Shown here piece after piece: positions 1 to 6,062 of a stretch of DNA of 8,794 bases. Source of the DNA: Nostoc cf. edaphicum LEGE 07299 (lineage in GTDB: Bacteria; Cyanobacteriota; Cyanobacteriia; Cyanobacteriales; Nostocaceae); the NCBI RefSeq assembly GCF_015207245.1, contig NZ_JADEXF010000084.1:1-8794 (forward strand), in the 5' to 3' direction. The notes below the pieces were generated by a model that was not told where the DNA came from, ran no database searches, and was given only the letters and a program-made list of their open reading frames with translations. Position 1 is the stretch's first letter, and each line of letters opens with the position of its first letter. The translations under genes were made by a program, and so were the position numbers.

Positions 1-8
1 TCATTGCA

Positions 9-32
9 CCCCTCCCCGCCTGCGGGGAGGGG
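9..32. repeat. GC-rich perfect palindrome, dispersed-repeat type
   Basis: An 11-bp perfect inverted repeat (9-19 pairing with 22-32) leaves only two bases at the centre. It is followed by a G-rich tail (about 51-61, GGCGGGGTGGGG) that partly repeats one arm. Palindromes of this composition are common between genes in Nostocales genomes, from memory. There is no T-run after either arm, so it is not a standard terminator. It may be a non-autonomous repeat or an RNA structural element. The flank at 78-103 holds a further weak AGTAAT/ATTACT inverted pair that may belong to the same composite element. Confidence 0.6.
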
Positions 33-127
33 AGACGAAGCGTAGCTTTGGCGGGGTGGGGTTCTTCGGGTTTAATAAGTAATCAAGCGAACATGATATT
101 ACTGATTAAACTTCGGTTAAAGGGGAA

Positions 128-153
128 GGGTAAAAGGGAAAAACCTTTAACCC
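128..153. other. Stem-loop downstream of the acetyltransferase gene
   Basis: GGGTAAAAGG at 128-137 pairs with CCTTTAACCC at 144-153, giving a 10-bp stem with one A-A mismatch and a six-base loop. It lies about 50 bp past the stop of the minus-strand acetyltransferase gene, so it could help end that transcript. The minus strand beyond it is pyrimidine-rich but has no clean T-run, so this is a weak terminator candidate at best. Confidence 0.3.
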
Positions 154-204
154 AAAGCCCAATTCCAAGTTAAAAATGCTTAACCGAACAGTATTGAAAC
201 CGTA

Positions 205-747
205 TCAATGTGCTGCCGTGACACCTTCATGATGCCAATCTACTCGGTTCATACGATAAACGAAGCAGTCATCGTCACCAAATCGTCGAGACTCGACAAA
301 TTGGAAACCAAAACGTTCATAAAAGCGGTGGACGCGGGTATTGCCAGCAAGTGGATCGACGAGTACAGCTATCACTTGCGGGTCAGCAAAACATCGAGCA
401 AGTGCAAGCTGCATCATCTCGGTTCCATAGCCTTTGCCCAAATCGCTCTCTTCCCCAATCCAGATATCAATCGCGCGAAGATTCGCCGGAACATCACCCC
501 AGTAGTGACTATCCTCACGTGCCGGATCGATGATCTGAATAAATCCGATGGGGCGACCATCAATTTCAGCAATTAATTGCTCTCTCCATTCAGGAGTGCG
601 GTCAAGTTCTGTCTCCCAGCCCCAGTCATCGTTAGGGTCGGATTCTACCACATGAGGTTGCTCATCCCAATGTCGCAGCAGATCCAAATCAGCAAAGGTA
701 GCAGGGCGGAGATTTATTCTCATCGGAGGTGGTACGTTATAGTTCAT
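205..747 (-). CDS. GNAT-family N-acetyltransferase, AAC(6')-like
   Basis: Predicted cytoplasmic enzyme moving an acetyl group from acetyl-CoA to an amine. It has the GNAT layout: LRPAT at the first strand, the acetyl-CoA loop LGKGYGT at residues 103-109 (motif A), then DPLAGNTR and the helix-strand element HRFYERFGF at 140-148 (motif B). The IWIGEESDLGKGYGT and DP..NTR.HRFYE.FGF stretches recall the aminoglycoside 6'-acetyltransferase branch (Acetyltransf_8-like), but the substrate cannot be read from sequence, and small metabolites, siderophore precursors or proteins are equally possible. Start: ATG at 747 gives 180 aa. A GTG at 771 (188 aa) and an ATG at 723 (172 aa, just before the domain) are also open, and none has a strong ribosome binding site. 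It stands alone. A hand count at 361-540 and 601-660 gives about 52% G+C, above sampled parts of the neighbours, and it has no HIP1 site, weak hints of later acquisition. Confidence 0.85.
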   Translation of the reverse strand: MNYNVPPPMRINLRPATFADLDLLRHWDEQPHVVESDPNDDWGWETELDRTPEWREQLIAEIDGRPIGFIQIIDPAREDSHYWGDVPANLRAIDIWIGEESDLGKGYGTEMMQLALARCFADPQVIAVLVDPLAGNTRVHRFYERFGFQFVESRRFGDDDCFVYRMNRVDWHHEGVTAAH

Positions 748-834
748 GGCTTTACTCAGGTTAGTTAGCACTTACCTACTCATATTTACTGTGGTGTAAT
801 CAAATACCAAAGGATAGGGGAATTTTACCAAGAA

Positions 835-867
835 GCGATCGCCTACGGCGGGCGAGTACGCCATCGC
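835..867. repeat. HIP1-containing imperfect palindrome
   Basis: The segment opens with the octamer GCGATCGC (835-842) and closes with GTACGCCATCGC (856-867), which pairs with its first 12 bases apart from two mismatches. The centre is GC-rich. It resembles short dispersed palindromic repeats built around HIP1 in cyanobacteria. No coding role is visible. Confidence 0.5.
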
Positions 868-1031
868 ACAGTGAAGATACATACAAATCTAAAGAATTTA
901 TTAAATAGCTACCCAGGTAGAAAACGGGTAGTTCTCCGCTATCTTTAAGCAAGCGATTCAGGGATGATTAATTTTATAGAAAAGCGCTAGCACAAATTTT
1001 AGGCTGGCATTTAATAAACCGCATATAAATC

Positions 1032-1060
1032 AAAGCCCTGAACTTTTATCAGGGCTTTTT
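1032..1060 (+). terminator. Rho-independent terminator without an obvious gene
   Basis: AAAGCCCTGA (1032-1041) pairs perfectly with TCAGGGCTTT (1049-1058) around a seven-base loop, and the stem runs into TTTTT ending at 1060. It has the classic form of an intrinsic terminator on the plus strand. No plus-strand gene lies upstream of it in this window, since the acetyltransferase is on the other strand. It may end a small RNA transcribed from roughly 780-1030, or be left over from a lost gene. The minus strand could also use the stem, but its T-run is poorer. Confidence 0.7.
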
Positions 1061-1068
1061 AAATTTAA

Positions 1069-1302
1069 GCAGAGCGATCGCAGCCTTTTGAGTTTTATTA
1101 TTGCCTTGAAGCGATCGATTATTTATACAGTAGTGCTAGTGCTGAAAGACTGATGGCAAGACTGGGAAAATTGATGCTGCGAGAAAACTGTGATTTTCAT
1201 GTCATTTAAGAAATAGAAGCTGCTTTGCGTCAGTATTCTTTCCTCGGTCAAGGCATTTGCATTTTAGGCTCAAGTACTCTAGGAAAATTGCTCTATAAAT
1301 AG
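1069..1302 (+). pseudogene. Decayed coding remnant, family not recognised
   Basis: One plus-strand frame reads as convincing protein: it contains EFYYCLEAIDYLYS, then SAERLMARLGKLMLRENCDF, a TAA stop at 1207-1209, then continues in the same frame as EIEAALRQYSFLGQG to a TAG at 1300-1302. The text before and after the in-frame stop looks like one amphipathic helical protein, so replacing the stop with a single amino acid would restore a continuous frame of about 77 codons. There is no start codon near the beginning (the first ATG is at 1153) and no ribosome binding site, which suggests both ends are missing. I do not recognise the family. The alternative is a chance open frame, but its composition argues against that. 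Confidence 0.4.
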
Positions 1303-1352
1303 TCTACAAAATAAACTACTATAAAACCATCGGAATAGTGTCTTTAATGATT

Positions 1353-1793
1353 ATGAGCAACACTAAAAAAGTTAGTGAAGACTTGAGCGCTGCTGGACAA
1401 CTAACTTCTGAAGAGTTAAAACAGGCAGCCCAAGAGGGATTTAAGTCAGTGCTGAACCTGCGTTCTCCCGATGAAGCAGGTTTTCTCAGTGACGAACAGC
1501 AGCAAGCTCAAGCGGCTGGACTGCAATATGCCAATGTCCCATTAAAGCCTTCAGAAGCAAATCAAGAGCAAACAGAGTTAGCAATTCAGGAGATTGAGAA
1601 CTTACCCAAACCAATTTTAATTCACTGTGCTGCTGGAGCAAGGGCTAGTGGTATCGCCTTGATTGCCAATGCTATTAGTGAAGGTCTGACTTATGAGGAA
1701 ATTAGTCAGAAAGCTCAAGAGCTTGGTTTAAATTTAGAACAACCCCACCTCAAGCAATTCCTACTTGAAAAGTATATTGCCAAGCAAAAATGA
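1353..1793 (+). CDS. DUF442 / beta-lactamase-hydrolase-like phosphatase-fold protein
   Basis: A 146-residue soluble protein of the DUF442 (Blh-like) family, related to cysteine protein phosphatases. Family features are the N-terminal AGQLT..EL..AAQEGFKSVLNLRSPDE (residues 14-41), the Y.N.PL strand near 59-64, and the active-site loop HCAAGARAS (91-99), with nucleophile Cys92 and Arg97. The Cys-to-Arg spacing is four residues, as in DUF442 proteins, not the five of classical tyrosine phosphatases. Its substrate is unknown. Family members elsewhere are linked to sulfide/persulfide metabolism (from memory). Start: ATG at 1353 fits family N-termini; GTG 1338 and ATG 1347 are in frame and would add five or two residues. 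No strong ribosome binding site is seen. The stop overlaps the chrA start (ATGA), so the two are probably translated in a coupled way. Confidence 0.85.
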   Translation: MSNTKKVSEDLSAAGQLTSEELKQAAQEGFKSVLNLRSPDEAGFLSDEQQQAQAAGLQYANVPLKPSEANQEQTELAIQEIENLPKPILIHCAAGARASGIALIANAISEGLTYEEISQKAQELGLNLEQPHLKQFLLEKYIAKQK

Positions 1794-3010
1794 CTAACTC
1801 AGCACCAAGTCGTTTGGGTGAACTCGCCAACCTGTTTTTTAAATTGGGCATCATCGGCTTTGGGGGCCCGGTTGCCCATATTGCCATGATTGAAGATGAA
1901 GTGGTTAAGCGGCGTCAGTGGTTGACAAGGGAGCATTTTCTAGATTTGCTGGGTGCAACTAACCTAATTCCTGGGCCAAATTCCACAGAAATGGCTATCC
2001 ATATAGGATACATCTATGCAGGATGGCTGGGGCTGATTGTGTCAGGTGTCTGTTTTGTCTTACCTGCGGTTCTAATTACTGGTGGGTTTGCTTGGGTTTA
2101 TGTTGCCTACGGTACTCTACCCCAAATTGCTCCCTTACTTTATGGTATTAAACCGGCTGTTTTAGCAATCATCATCAATGCTCTCTGGGGGTTAGCCAAA
2201 AAGGCTGTGAAAACTCGCCAATTACTAGTAATTGCTTTCGCTGTGGCATTGCTGACATTGTTATTCAAATTAAATGAAGTAATTGCCCTATTAATTGGGG
2301 GATTGCTGGGTATGGTTTGGTTACATTCTGGCGATAAACACGATAAACCAGGAGATAAAGCCAACTTTCTGATTGCTAGTCTCAGTACAGGTGCAACTTT
2401 GAAAGCATCCGCTGTACTTGCGACATCGGTAGCTACTACATCGACTGTAGCCAATGTTTCCTTATGGCAGTTGGGTTGGTTTTTTCTGAAAGTTGGTAGT
2501 GTCTTGTTTGGTGGTGGCTACCTTTTGGTGGCTTTTCTGCAAGGGGAATTAGTTCAAGAATACGGCTGGCTGACACAACAGCAGTTATTAGATGCGATCG
2601 CAATTGGTCAATTTACCCCTGGGCCAGTACTTTCCACTGCTACGTTTATCGGTTATGTGATTGCTGGCATACCTGGCGCAATTGTTGCCACAATCGGAAT
2701 TTTTCTACCTTCTTTTGTTTTCGTTGCTGCCCTGAATCCCTTAATCCCCCGCTTACGAGCTTCTTCTTGGACTAGAGCATTTTTGGATGCTGTGAATGTT
2801 AGTGCTGTAGCCTTAATGGTTGTGACTACTCTACAACTGGGGACAGCAACTTTAACATTACCACAAGCCCCATTTGTAGATTTTCTCGGTTTGGCGATCG
2901 CGATCGTCTCAGCCATTTTAGCTATTCGCTTTCGCATTAATGCTGCATGGTTAGTCTTTAGTAGCGCCTTCATTGGATGGGGTGCTTCACTCTTGGGCTA
3001 CACTCGATGA
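1790..3010 (+). CDS. chrA: Chromate transporter, CHR family (two-domain)
   Basis: A 406-residue inner-membrane protein of the CHR family, whose studied members export chromate and which may also handle sulfate-like anions. It has the full two-domain architecture. The first CHR domain has GFGGPVAH (23-30) and PGPNSTE (61-67). The second repeats them as FGGGYLL (240-246) and PGPVLST (277-283), following a polar linker at about 180-225. Both halves are rich in long hydrophobic helices, with roughly ten to twelve membrane segments by eye. Length matches the usual 390-410. The ATG at 1790 lies inside the last codons of the DUF442 gene, so expression is presumably coupled to it. Two HIP1 octamers lie within the gene (2594 and 2894), which argues that it is long resident. 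Substrate is inferred from family only; sulfate or another oxyanion is possible. Confidence 0.9.
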   Translation: MTNSAPSRLGELANLFFKLGIIGFGGPVAHIAMIEDEVVKRRQWLTREHFLDLLGATNLIPGPNSTEMAIHIGYIYAGWLGLIVSGVCFVLPAVLITGGFAWVYVAYGTLPQIAPLLYGIKPAVLAIIINALWGLAKKAVKTRQLLVIAFAVALLTLLFKLNEVIALLIGGLLGMVWLHSGDKHDKPGDKANFLIASLSTGATLKASAVLATSVATTSTVANVSLWQLGWFFLKVGSVLFGGGYLLVAFLQGELVQEYGWLTQQQLLDAIAIGQFTPGPVLSTATFIGYVIAGIPGAIVATIGIFLPSFVFVAALNPLIPRLRASSWTRAFLDAVNVSAVALMVVTTLQLGTATLTLPQAPFVDFLGLAIAIVSAILAIRFRINAAWLVFSSAFIGWGASLLGYTR

Positions 3011-3039
3011 AATTGCAACTATTTGAGATTACTAAATTT

Positions 3040-3079
3040 AAAAAAAAATGTAGAGACGTATCACTGCTACGTCTCTACA
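3040..3079 (-). terminator. Operon terminator made from a repeat-type palindrome
   Basis: TGTAGAGACGTA at 3049-3060 pairs perfectly over 12 bp with TACGTCTCTACA at 3068-3079 around a seven-base loop. On the minus strand the stem is followed at once by nine T residues (complement of 3040-3048). It starts 21 bp past the cupA stop, so it is a strong intrinsic terminator for the CO2-uptake operon. On the plus strand only a short AAGGTTTTAG follows, so it would be a poorer terminator for chrA. The TGTAGAGACGT arm recurs between genes in Nostoc-type genomes (from memory). Confidence 0.8.
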
Positions 3080-3100
3080 AAGGTTTTAGATGGAGATATC

Positions 3101-4408
3101 TTATCGATAATCTTGACTTTGAATGCTTCCTAAACGGGCAGCATCACGAATATTGTAATCAACACGGGTAAAGCGATTTAGCTGCATTTCAAAAAAGTCT
3201 CGATTAGCTTGTAAATGCTTGGGATTTTGGTCATCTAAAGGATATAAAAGTGCAGTTCGCAAAGCTTGAATTACCGCAGAAGTAACACAATACATTGAGC
3301 GTTGAAAACTCACTCCCAACTGAATCAACATATCTTCTTCACCCCGGCAATGTTGGCTGTAGTAATCAACAAGATATGGTGGCAAAAAATGCAACATATC
3401 TTGCATTAATAATGTCGGGGGAATGCCAGCAGTACCCACTGGAAATACATCAGCGTAAAGAATACCAAAGTGAAAGTCTTTTTGGTCTTCTGGTACTTGA
3501 CGCGCTTGAGCATTATAAGATTTCGTCCCCCGGAAGGGTGCGGTGCGATAGAAAACTGCTTCTACATAAGGTAATGCTGCTTCATATAGCCACATAAAAC
3601 CCTTGGATTTGGGGATAATTTCGTAGCATTCACCACGAATATAAACGTGATGGTAAATGGGACGACCTGCGATCGCAAATATACCATTAACTAAGAAATT
3701 CATCGCCTCTGGAACGCTGCTAATGGTACCTTCGTCATAGCGATCGGACATTTCAAAGAACACTGGGGCCATGATTTCCCAGAATAAGCCCAGATTAGCG
3801 TAGTATGACATCTGGCGGCACTGTTCCAAAAACATATCGGGAAACAGATTGTAAAGCCCCAGCATTACGGGGTTCCCTTGGAAGTAAGCTTTAATTGCCC
3901 TATCGGCGTTGGCTTTGTATTCTTCAGAATCTAGGTAAGGGTCAAATTGCCCACCCATCCCTCTGTGCCACAACATCGCCCGCATACAAGCTTCCGCAAA
4001 TTCCATGTTAATGCGATCGTGGAACAAGTGATGCAACAACTTCGGCATTTTGAAGGTTTCACCCTTTTCAATAAATGCCAAAAGTTCTGGATGTGCAGTA
4101 GCTTCGCCGCGCCAAATTCGTAAATCGGCATCATCGCCAGCGTAATGATTGTGCAGTTCTAAATACTCTTTGGGTAAGAAGTATTTAAAGAAAGGAAGCG
4201 GGTTTAAGAATTCGCGTTCGGCAATATAAAGTAGGTCACGCCAGTAAAAATCCATCGGCACAGCATAAGCTTTGTATAAACCGATGATTTGCATCAAATT
4301 TTCTGGAGTATCGGGTAACATTGCACCGCCTGCTTCTAAGCGGTGAATTACTTCGGCAAATTCGTGTTTTGAAGGAGGTAATTTTATTGCTGTTTTAATT
4401 GCTGTCAT
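3101..4408 (-). CDS. cupA: CO2 hydration protein CupA/ChpY of NDH-1MS
   Basis: A 435-residue soluble protein of the ChpX/ChpY (Cup) family, found essentially only in cyanobacteria. It docks on NdhF3/NdhD3 at the cytosolic side of the thylakoid membrane and converts CO2 to bicarbonate, driven by photosynthetic electron flow. Family-type stretches include GLYKAYAVPMDFYWRDLLYI (43-62), the LHNHYAGDDADLRIWRG region (85-101) and a His/Arg cluster LLHHLFHDRINMEF (His126, His127, His130, Arg132), the part of the protein where published NDH-1MS structures place a metal site, as I recall. Adjacency to ndhD3 and ndhF3 favours CupA over CupB, which travels with ndhF4/ndhD4. The ATG at 4408 has no Shine-Dalgarno match; the upstream sequence is a heptamer repeat. 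It is the last gene of the operon. No cupS follows; the next gene is the convergent chrA. Confidence 0.93.
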   Translation of the reverse strand: MTAIKTAIKLPPSKHEFAEVIHRLEAGGAMLPDTPENLMQIIGLYKAYAVPMDFYWRDLLYIAEREFLNPLPFFKYFLPKEYLELHNHYAGDDADLRIWRGEATAHPELLAFIEKGETFKMPKLLHHLFHDRINMEFAEACMRAMLWHRGMGGQFDPYLDSEEYKANADRAIKAYFQGNPVMLGLYNLFPDMFLEQCRQMSYYANLGLFWEIMAPVFFEMSDRYDEGTISSVPEAMNFLVNGIFAIAGRPIYHHVYIRGECYEIIPKSKGFMWLYEAALPYVEAVFYRTAPFRGTKSYNAQARQVPEDQKDFHFGILYADVFPVGTAGIPPTLLMQDMLHFLPPYLVDYYSQHCRGEEDMLIQLGVSFQRSMYCVTSAVIQALRTALLYPLDDQNPKHLQANRDFFEMQLNRFTRVDYNIRDAARLGSIQSQDYR

Positions 4409-4415
4409 GTTATGA

Positions 4416-4443
4416 GGAATGGGGAATGGGGATTGGGGATAGA
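4416..4443. repeat. Heptamer tandem repeat, four units (GGAATGG type)
   Basis: Four 7-base units lie end to end: GGAATGG, GGAATGG, GGATTGG, GGATAGA. They sit in the ndhD3-cupA spacer, starting 8 bp upstream of the cupA start codon. This matches the short tandemly repeated repetitive (STRR) class of heterocyst-forming cyanobacteria. On the minus strand it places a pyrimidine-rich CCATTCC series in the cupA leader, which explains the absence of a ribosome binding site. Confidence 0.75.
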
Positions 4444-4451
4444 GGAAAAAA

Positions 4452-4493
4452 CTGTAACCTGTAACCTATAACCTATAACCTGTAACCTATTTC
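4452..4493. repeat. Heptamer tandem repeat, five units plus a remnant (CTGTAAC type)
   Basis: Five contiguous 7-base units, CTGTAAC or CTATAAC, run from 4452 to 4486. The next seven bases, CTATTTC, are a degenerate sixth unit that contains the ndhD3 stop codon (4487-4489 on the minus strand). Together with the GGAATGG array beside it, almost the whole 78-bp ndhD3-cupA spacer is heptamer repeat. Confidence 0.8.
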
Positions 4494-5983
4494 AGCGCTA
4501 CTTCAGAGATTACGGTTTTTTCTAAGGTGGGAATTGCAGCCACCATTGTTGTAGTTGTGGATTCACTCCAACGCACTAACCAAGTGGGTTGTACTCCCAA
4601 AAAGATGATGAAAGCTGCCAAAATTAAAGCTGGTATTTTCTCAGACCAAAGAACTTTGGGATAGTAGGCGACGTTATCGAGTTTGCCAAAACAGGTGCGG
4701 TTGAGGAGGATGACAAAATAAACTGCGGTTAATCCACTAGCTATTACACACAAAATTGTTGGAATGGGAAAGATTGAGAAACTACCTTGAAAGACGATAA
4801 ATTCGGCGATAAATCCTGTTAAACCGGGAATACCTGCACTAGCCATCCCACCTAAAACTAGTAAGGCACTAATTAGAGGTAAGCCGCGTATGGGACTCAT
4901 CAAACCATTGAGTTTATCTAATTCGCGTGTTCCGACTTTCGCTTCCACGACTCCTACCAAGTGGAAGAGAATCGCCAGGATGATACCGTGGCTAAACATT
5001 TGGGCGACTGCACCCACAAGTGCTAAGGGAGTACTAGCAGCACCAGCTAGCAAGATATAGCCCATGTGACCGACGGAACTATATGCTACCATGCGCTTGA
5101 TATCTTTTTGAGCGATCGCAATTACTGCTCCATAAATAGCACTGACTGCTCCCCAAATTGCCAAAGTCGGTGCAATAATACTCCAAGCATGGGGAAACAT
5201 ACCCAACCCAAATCGCAACATTCCATAAGTTCCCAGTTTTGCTAACACACCACCAAGAAGAATGGCAATTGGTGCTGAAGCTTCAACGTAAGCATCGGGT
5301 AGCCAAGTATGGAAGGGAACCAAGGGAATTTTAATGCCAAAACCTAATACTATCCCTGCTAGTAAAAGGATTTGTTTTGCTGTTGAGAGATTTTCTGTTG
5401 AGACTGCATCAAAAGCAAAATTGGTAGAACCACTTAGCCACACCATACCCAAGAATGTCGCCAGAATTAATGCTCCTGAAACAGCAGTATAAATCAGGAA
5501 TTTAATTCCAGCATAAGCCCGTTTTTCCCCTCCCCAAATGGAAATTAGTAAATAGAAGGGGATTAATTCTAGTTCGTAGAATAGGAAGAATAGCAGCAAA
5601 TTTTCAGCTAGGAAAGCACCTGCAACTCCTCCACTAACTAATAAAATCATGGAGTAGAATAGCCGGGGGCGTTCAGTTTCTTTACTACTGCTGTAAATAG
5701 AAATCCAGGTGAGCAGGCTATTTAATACCAACATTAATATAGAAAGCCCATCAACACCTATTTGATAGCTCAAGCCAAGGGTTTCGTTCCAGGGTAGATA
5801 CTCTTTAAATTGCATCCCTGGATTGGTGATATCAAATTTTAGCAGGATAAAAAGGTTCCAACAAAGAACTATCCCAGAAAAAATTAATGCTGTTAAACGA
5901 ATGCGATGTTTAGGGAAACTTACAGGTAATATTGCTATAACAATAGCAGCGAAAATTGGCAGCCAAATTAAAACACTTAACAT
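4487..5983 (-). CDS. ndhD3: NAD(P)H-quinone oxidoreductase subunit NdhD3 (NDH-1MS)
   Basis: A 498-residue polytopic thylakoid membrane protein, an antiporter-like proton-pumping subunit homologous to complex I NuoM. Conserved charges are present: Glu137 in YELELIPFY, Lys218 in GFGIKIPLVPFHTWLPDA and Lys249 in GVLAKLGTYG, as well as the AQKDIKRMVAYSSVGHMG loop (291-309). Assignment to the CO2-uptake D3/D4 type rests on the operon with cupA and on variants such as DAYVEASAPIAILLGG where ordinary NdhD usually has DAHGEASAP. Start: ATG at 5983 gives the natural N-terminus MLSVLIWLP. An in-frame ATG at 6037 would add 18 polar residues encoded by a spacer repeat and is judged not real. The stop lies inside another repeat. 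It is third in the operon, 79 bp after the carbonic anhydrase and 78 bp before cupA. Contains one HIP1 octamer (5112). Confidence 0.93.
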   Translation of the reverse strand: MLSVLIWLPIFAAIVIAILPVSFPKHRIRLTALIFSGIVLCWNLFILLKFDITNPGMQFKEYLPWNETLGLSYQIGVDGLSILMLVLNSLLTWISIYSSSKETERPRLFYSMILLVSGGVAGAFLAENLLLFFLFYELELIPFYLLISIWGGEKRAYAGIKFLIYTAVSGALILATFLGMVWLSGSTNFAFDAVSTENLSTAKQILLLAGIVLGFGIKIPLVPFHTWLPDAYVEASAPIAILLGGVLAKLGTYGMLRFGLGMFPHAWSIIAPTLAIWGAVSAIYGAVIAIAQKDIKRMVAYSSVGHMGYILLAGAASTPLALVGAVAQMFSHGIILAILFHLVGVVEAKVGTRELDKLNGLMSPIRGLPLISALLVLGGMASAGIPGLTGFIAEFIVFQGSFSIFPIPTILCVIASGLTAVYFVILLNRTCFGKLDNVAYYPKVLWSEKIPALILAAFIIFLGVQPTWLVRWSESTTTTMVAAIPTLEKTVISEVALK

Positions 5984-5990
5984 TATATTT

Positions 5991-6060
5991 GTCCTTTGTC
6001 CTTTGTTATTTGTCCTTTGTAACTTAGCAATGACCAATGACTAATGACAAAGGACAAAAA
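5991..6060. repeat. Composite spacer repeat: inverted GTCCTTTGT units around AATGAC heptamers
   Basis: The spacer between the carbonic anhydrase and ndhD3 is almost entirely repeat. GTCCTTTGTCCTTTGT (5991-6006) and TTGTCCTTTGT (6010-6020) face an inverted copy, ACAAAGGACAAAAA (6047-6060). Between them are three heptamers, AATGACC, AATGACT and AATGACA (6029-6049). The inverted copies could fold into a hairpin in the operon mRNA with about a 26-base loop. A short open frame upstream of the ndhD3 ATG (to 6037) is just translated repeat. Confidence 0.75.
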
Positions 6061-6062
6061 AA

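Larger units (their letters stand above)
748..1352. other. Gene-poor spacer of about 600 bp
   Basis: No intact gene is supported here. The stretch holds the divergent upstream regions of the acetyltransferase (left) and the DUF442 gene (right), a HIP1-containing palindrome (835-867), an isolated terminator hairpin (1032-1060), a second HIP1 octamer (1074-1081) and a probable decayed coding remnant (1069-1302). A TACTATAAAA box at 1317-1326 is a weak -10 candidate for the DUF442-chrA pair, without a convincing -35. Confidence 0.6.

Noticed and set aside
208..576. Plus-strand open frame of about 120 codons over the acetyltransferase
   Set aside because: It is antisense to a gene with clear GNAT motifs, and its own translation shows no family pattern.
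909..931. CTACCC/GGGTAG inverted pair as a terminator or regulatory hairpin
   Set aside because: The stem is only 6 bp with competing pairings and no T-run, so it is not strong enough to annotate alone.
1353..1793. Classical dual-specificity tyrosine phosphatase
   Set aside because: The Cys-Arg spacing is four residues and the N-terminal pattern is that of DUF442, so only a phosphatase-like fold is claimed.
2140..2973. Two minus-strand open frames inside chrA
   Set aside because: They are shadows of the strongly supported CHR transporter frame, with no recognisable motifs.
2977..3171. Small plus-strand open frame across the chrA end and terminator
   Set aside because: It runs through the terminator hairpin and into antisense cupA; no ribosome binding site or protein-like pattern.
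4452..4493. Regular repeats that might be read as a CRISPR-like array
   Set aside because: Units are 7 bp with no spacers between them; this is a simple heptamer tandem repeat.
5984..6037. N-terminal extension of NdhD3 from an upstream ATG
   Set aside because: It encodes 18 polar residues out of the spacer repeat, while the ATG at 5983 gives a natural hydrophobic NdhD N-terminus.
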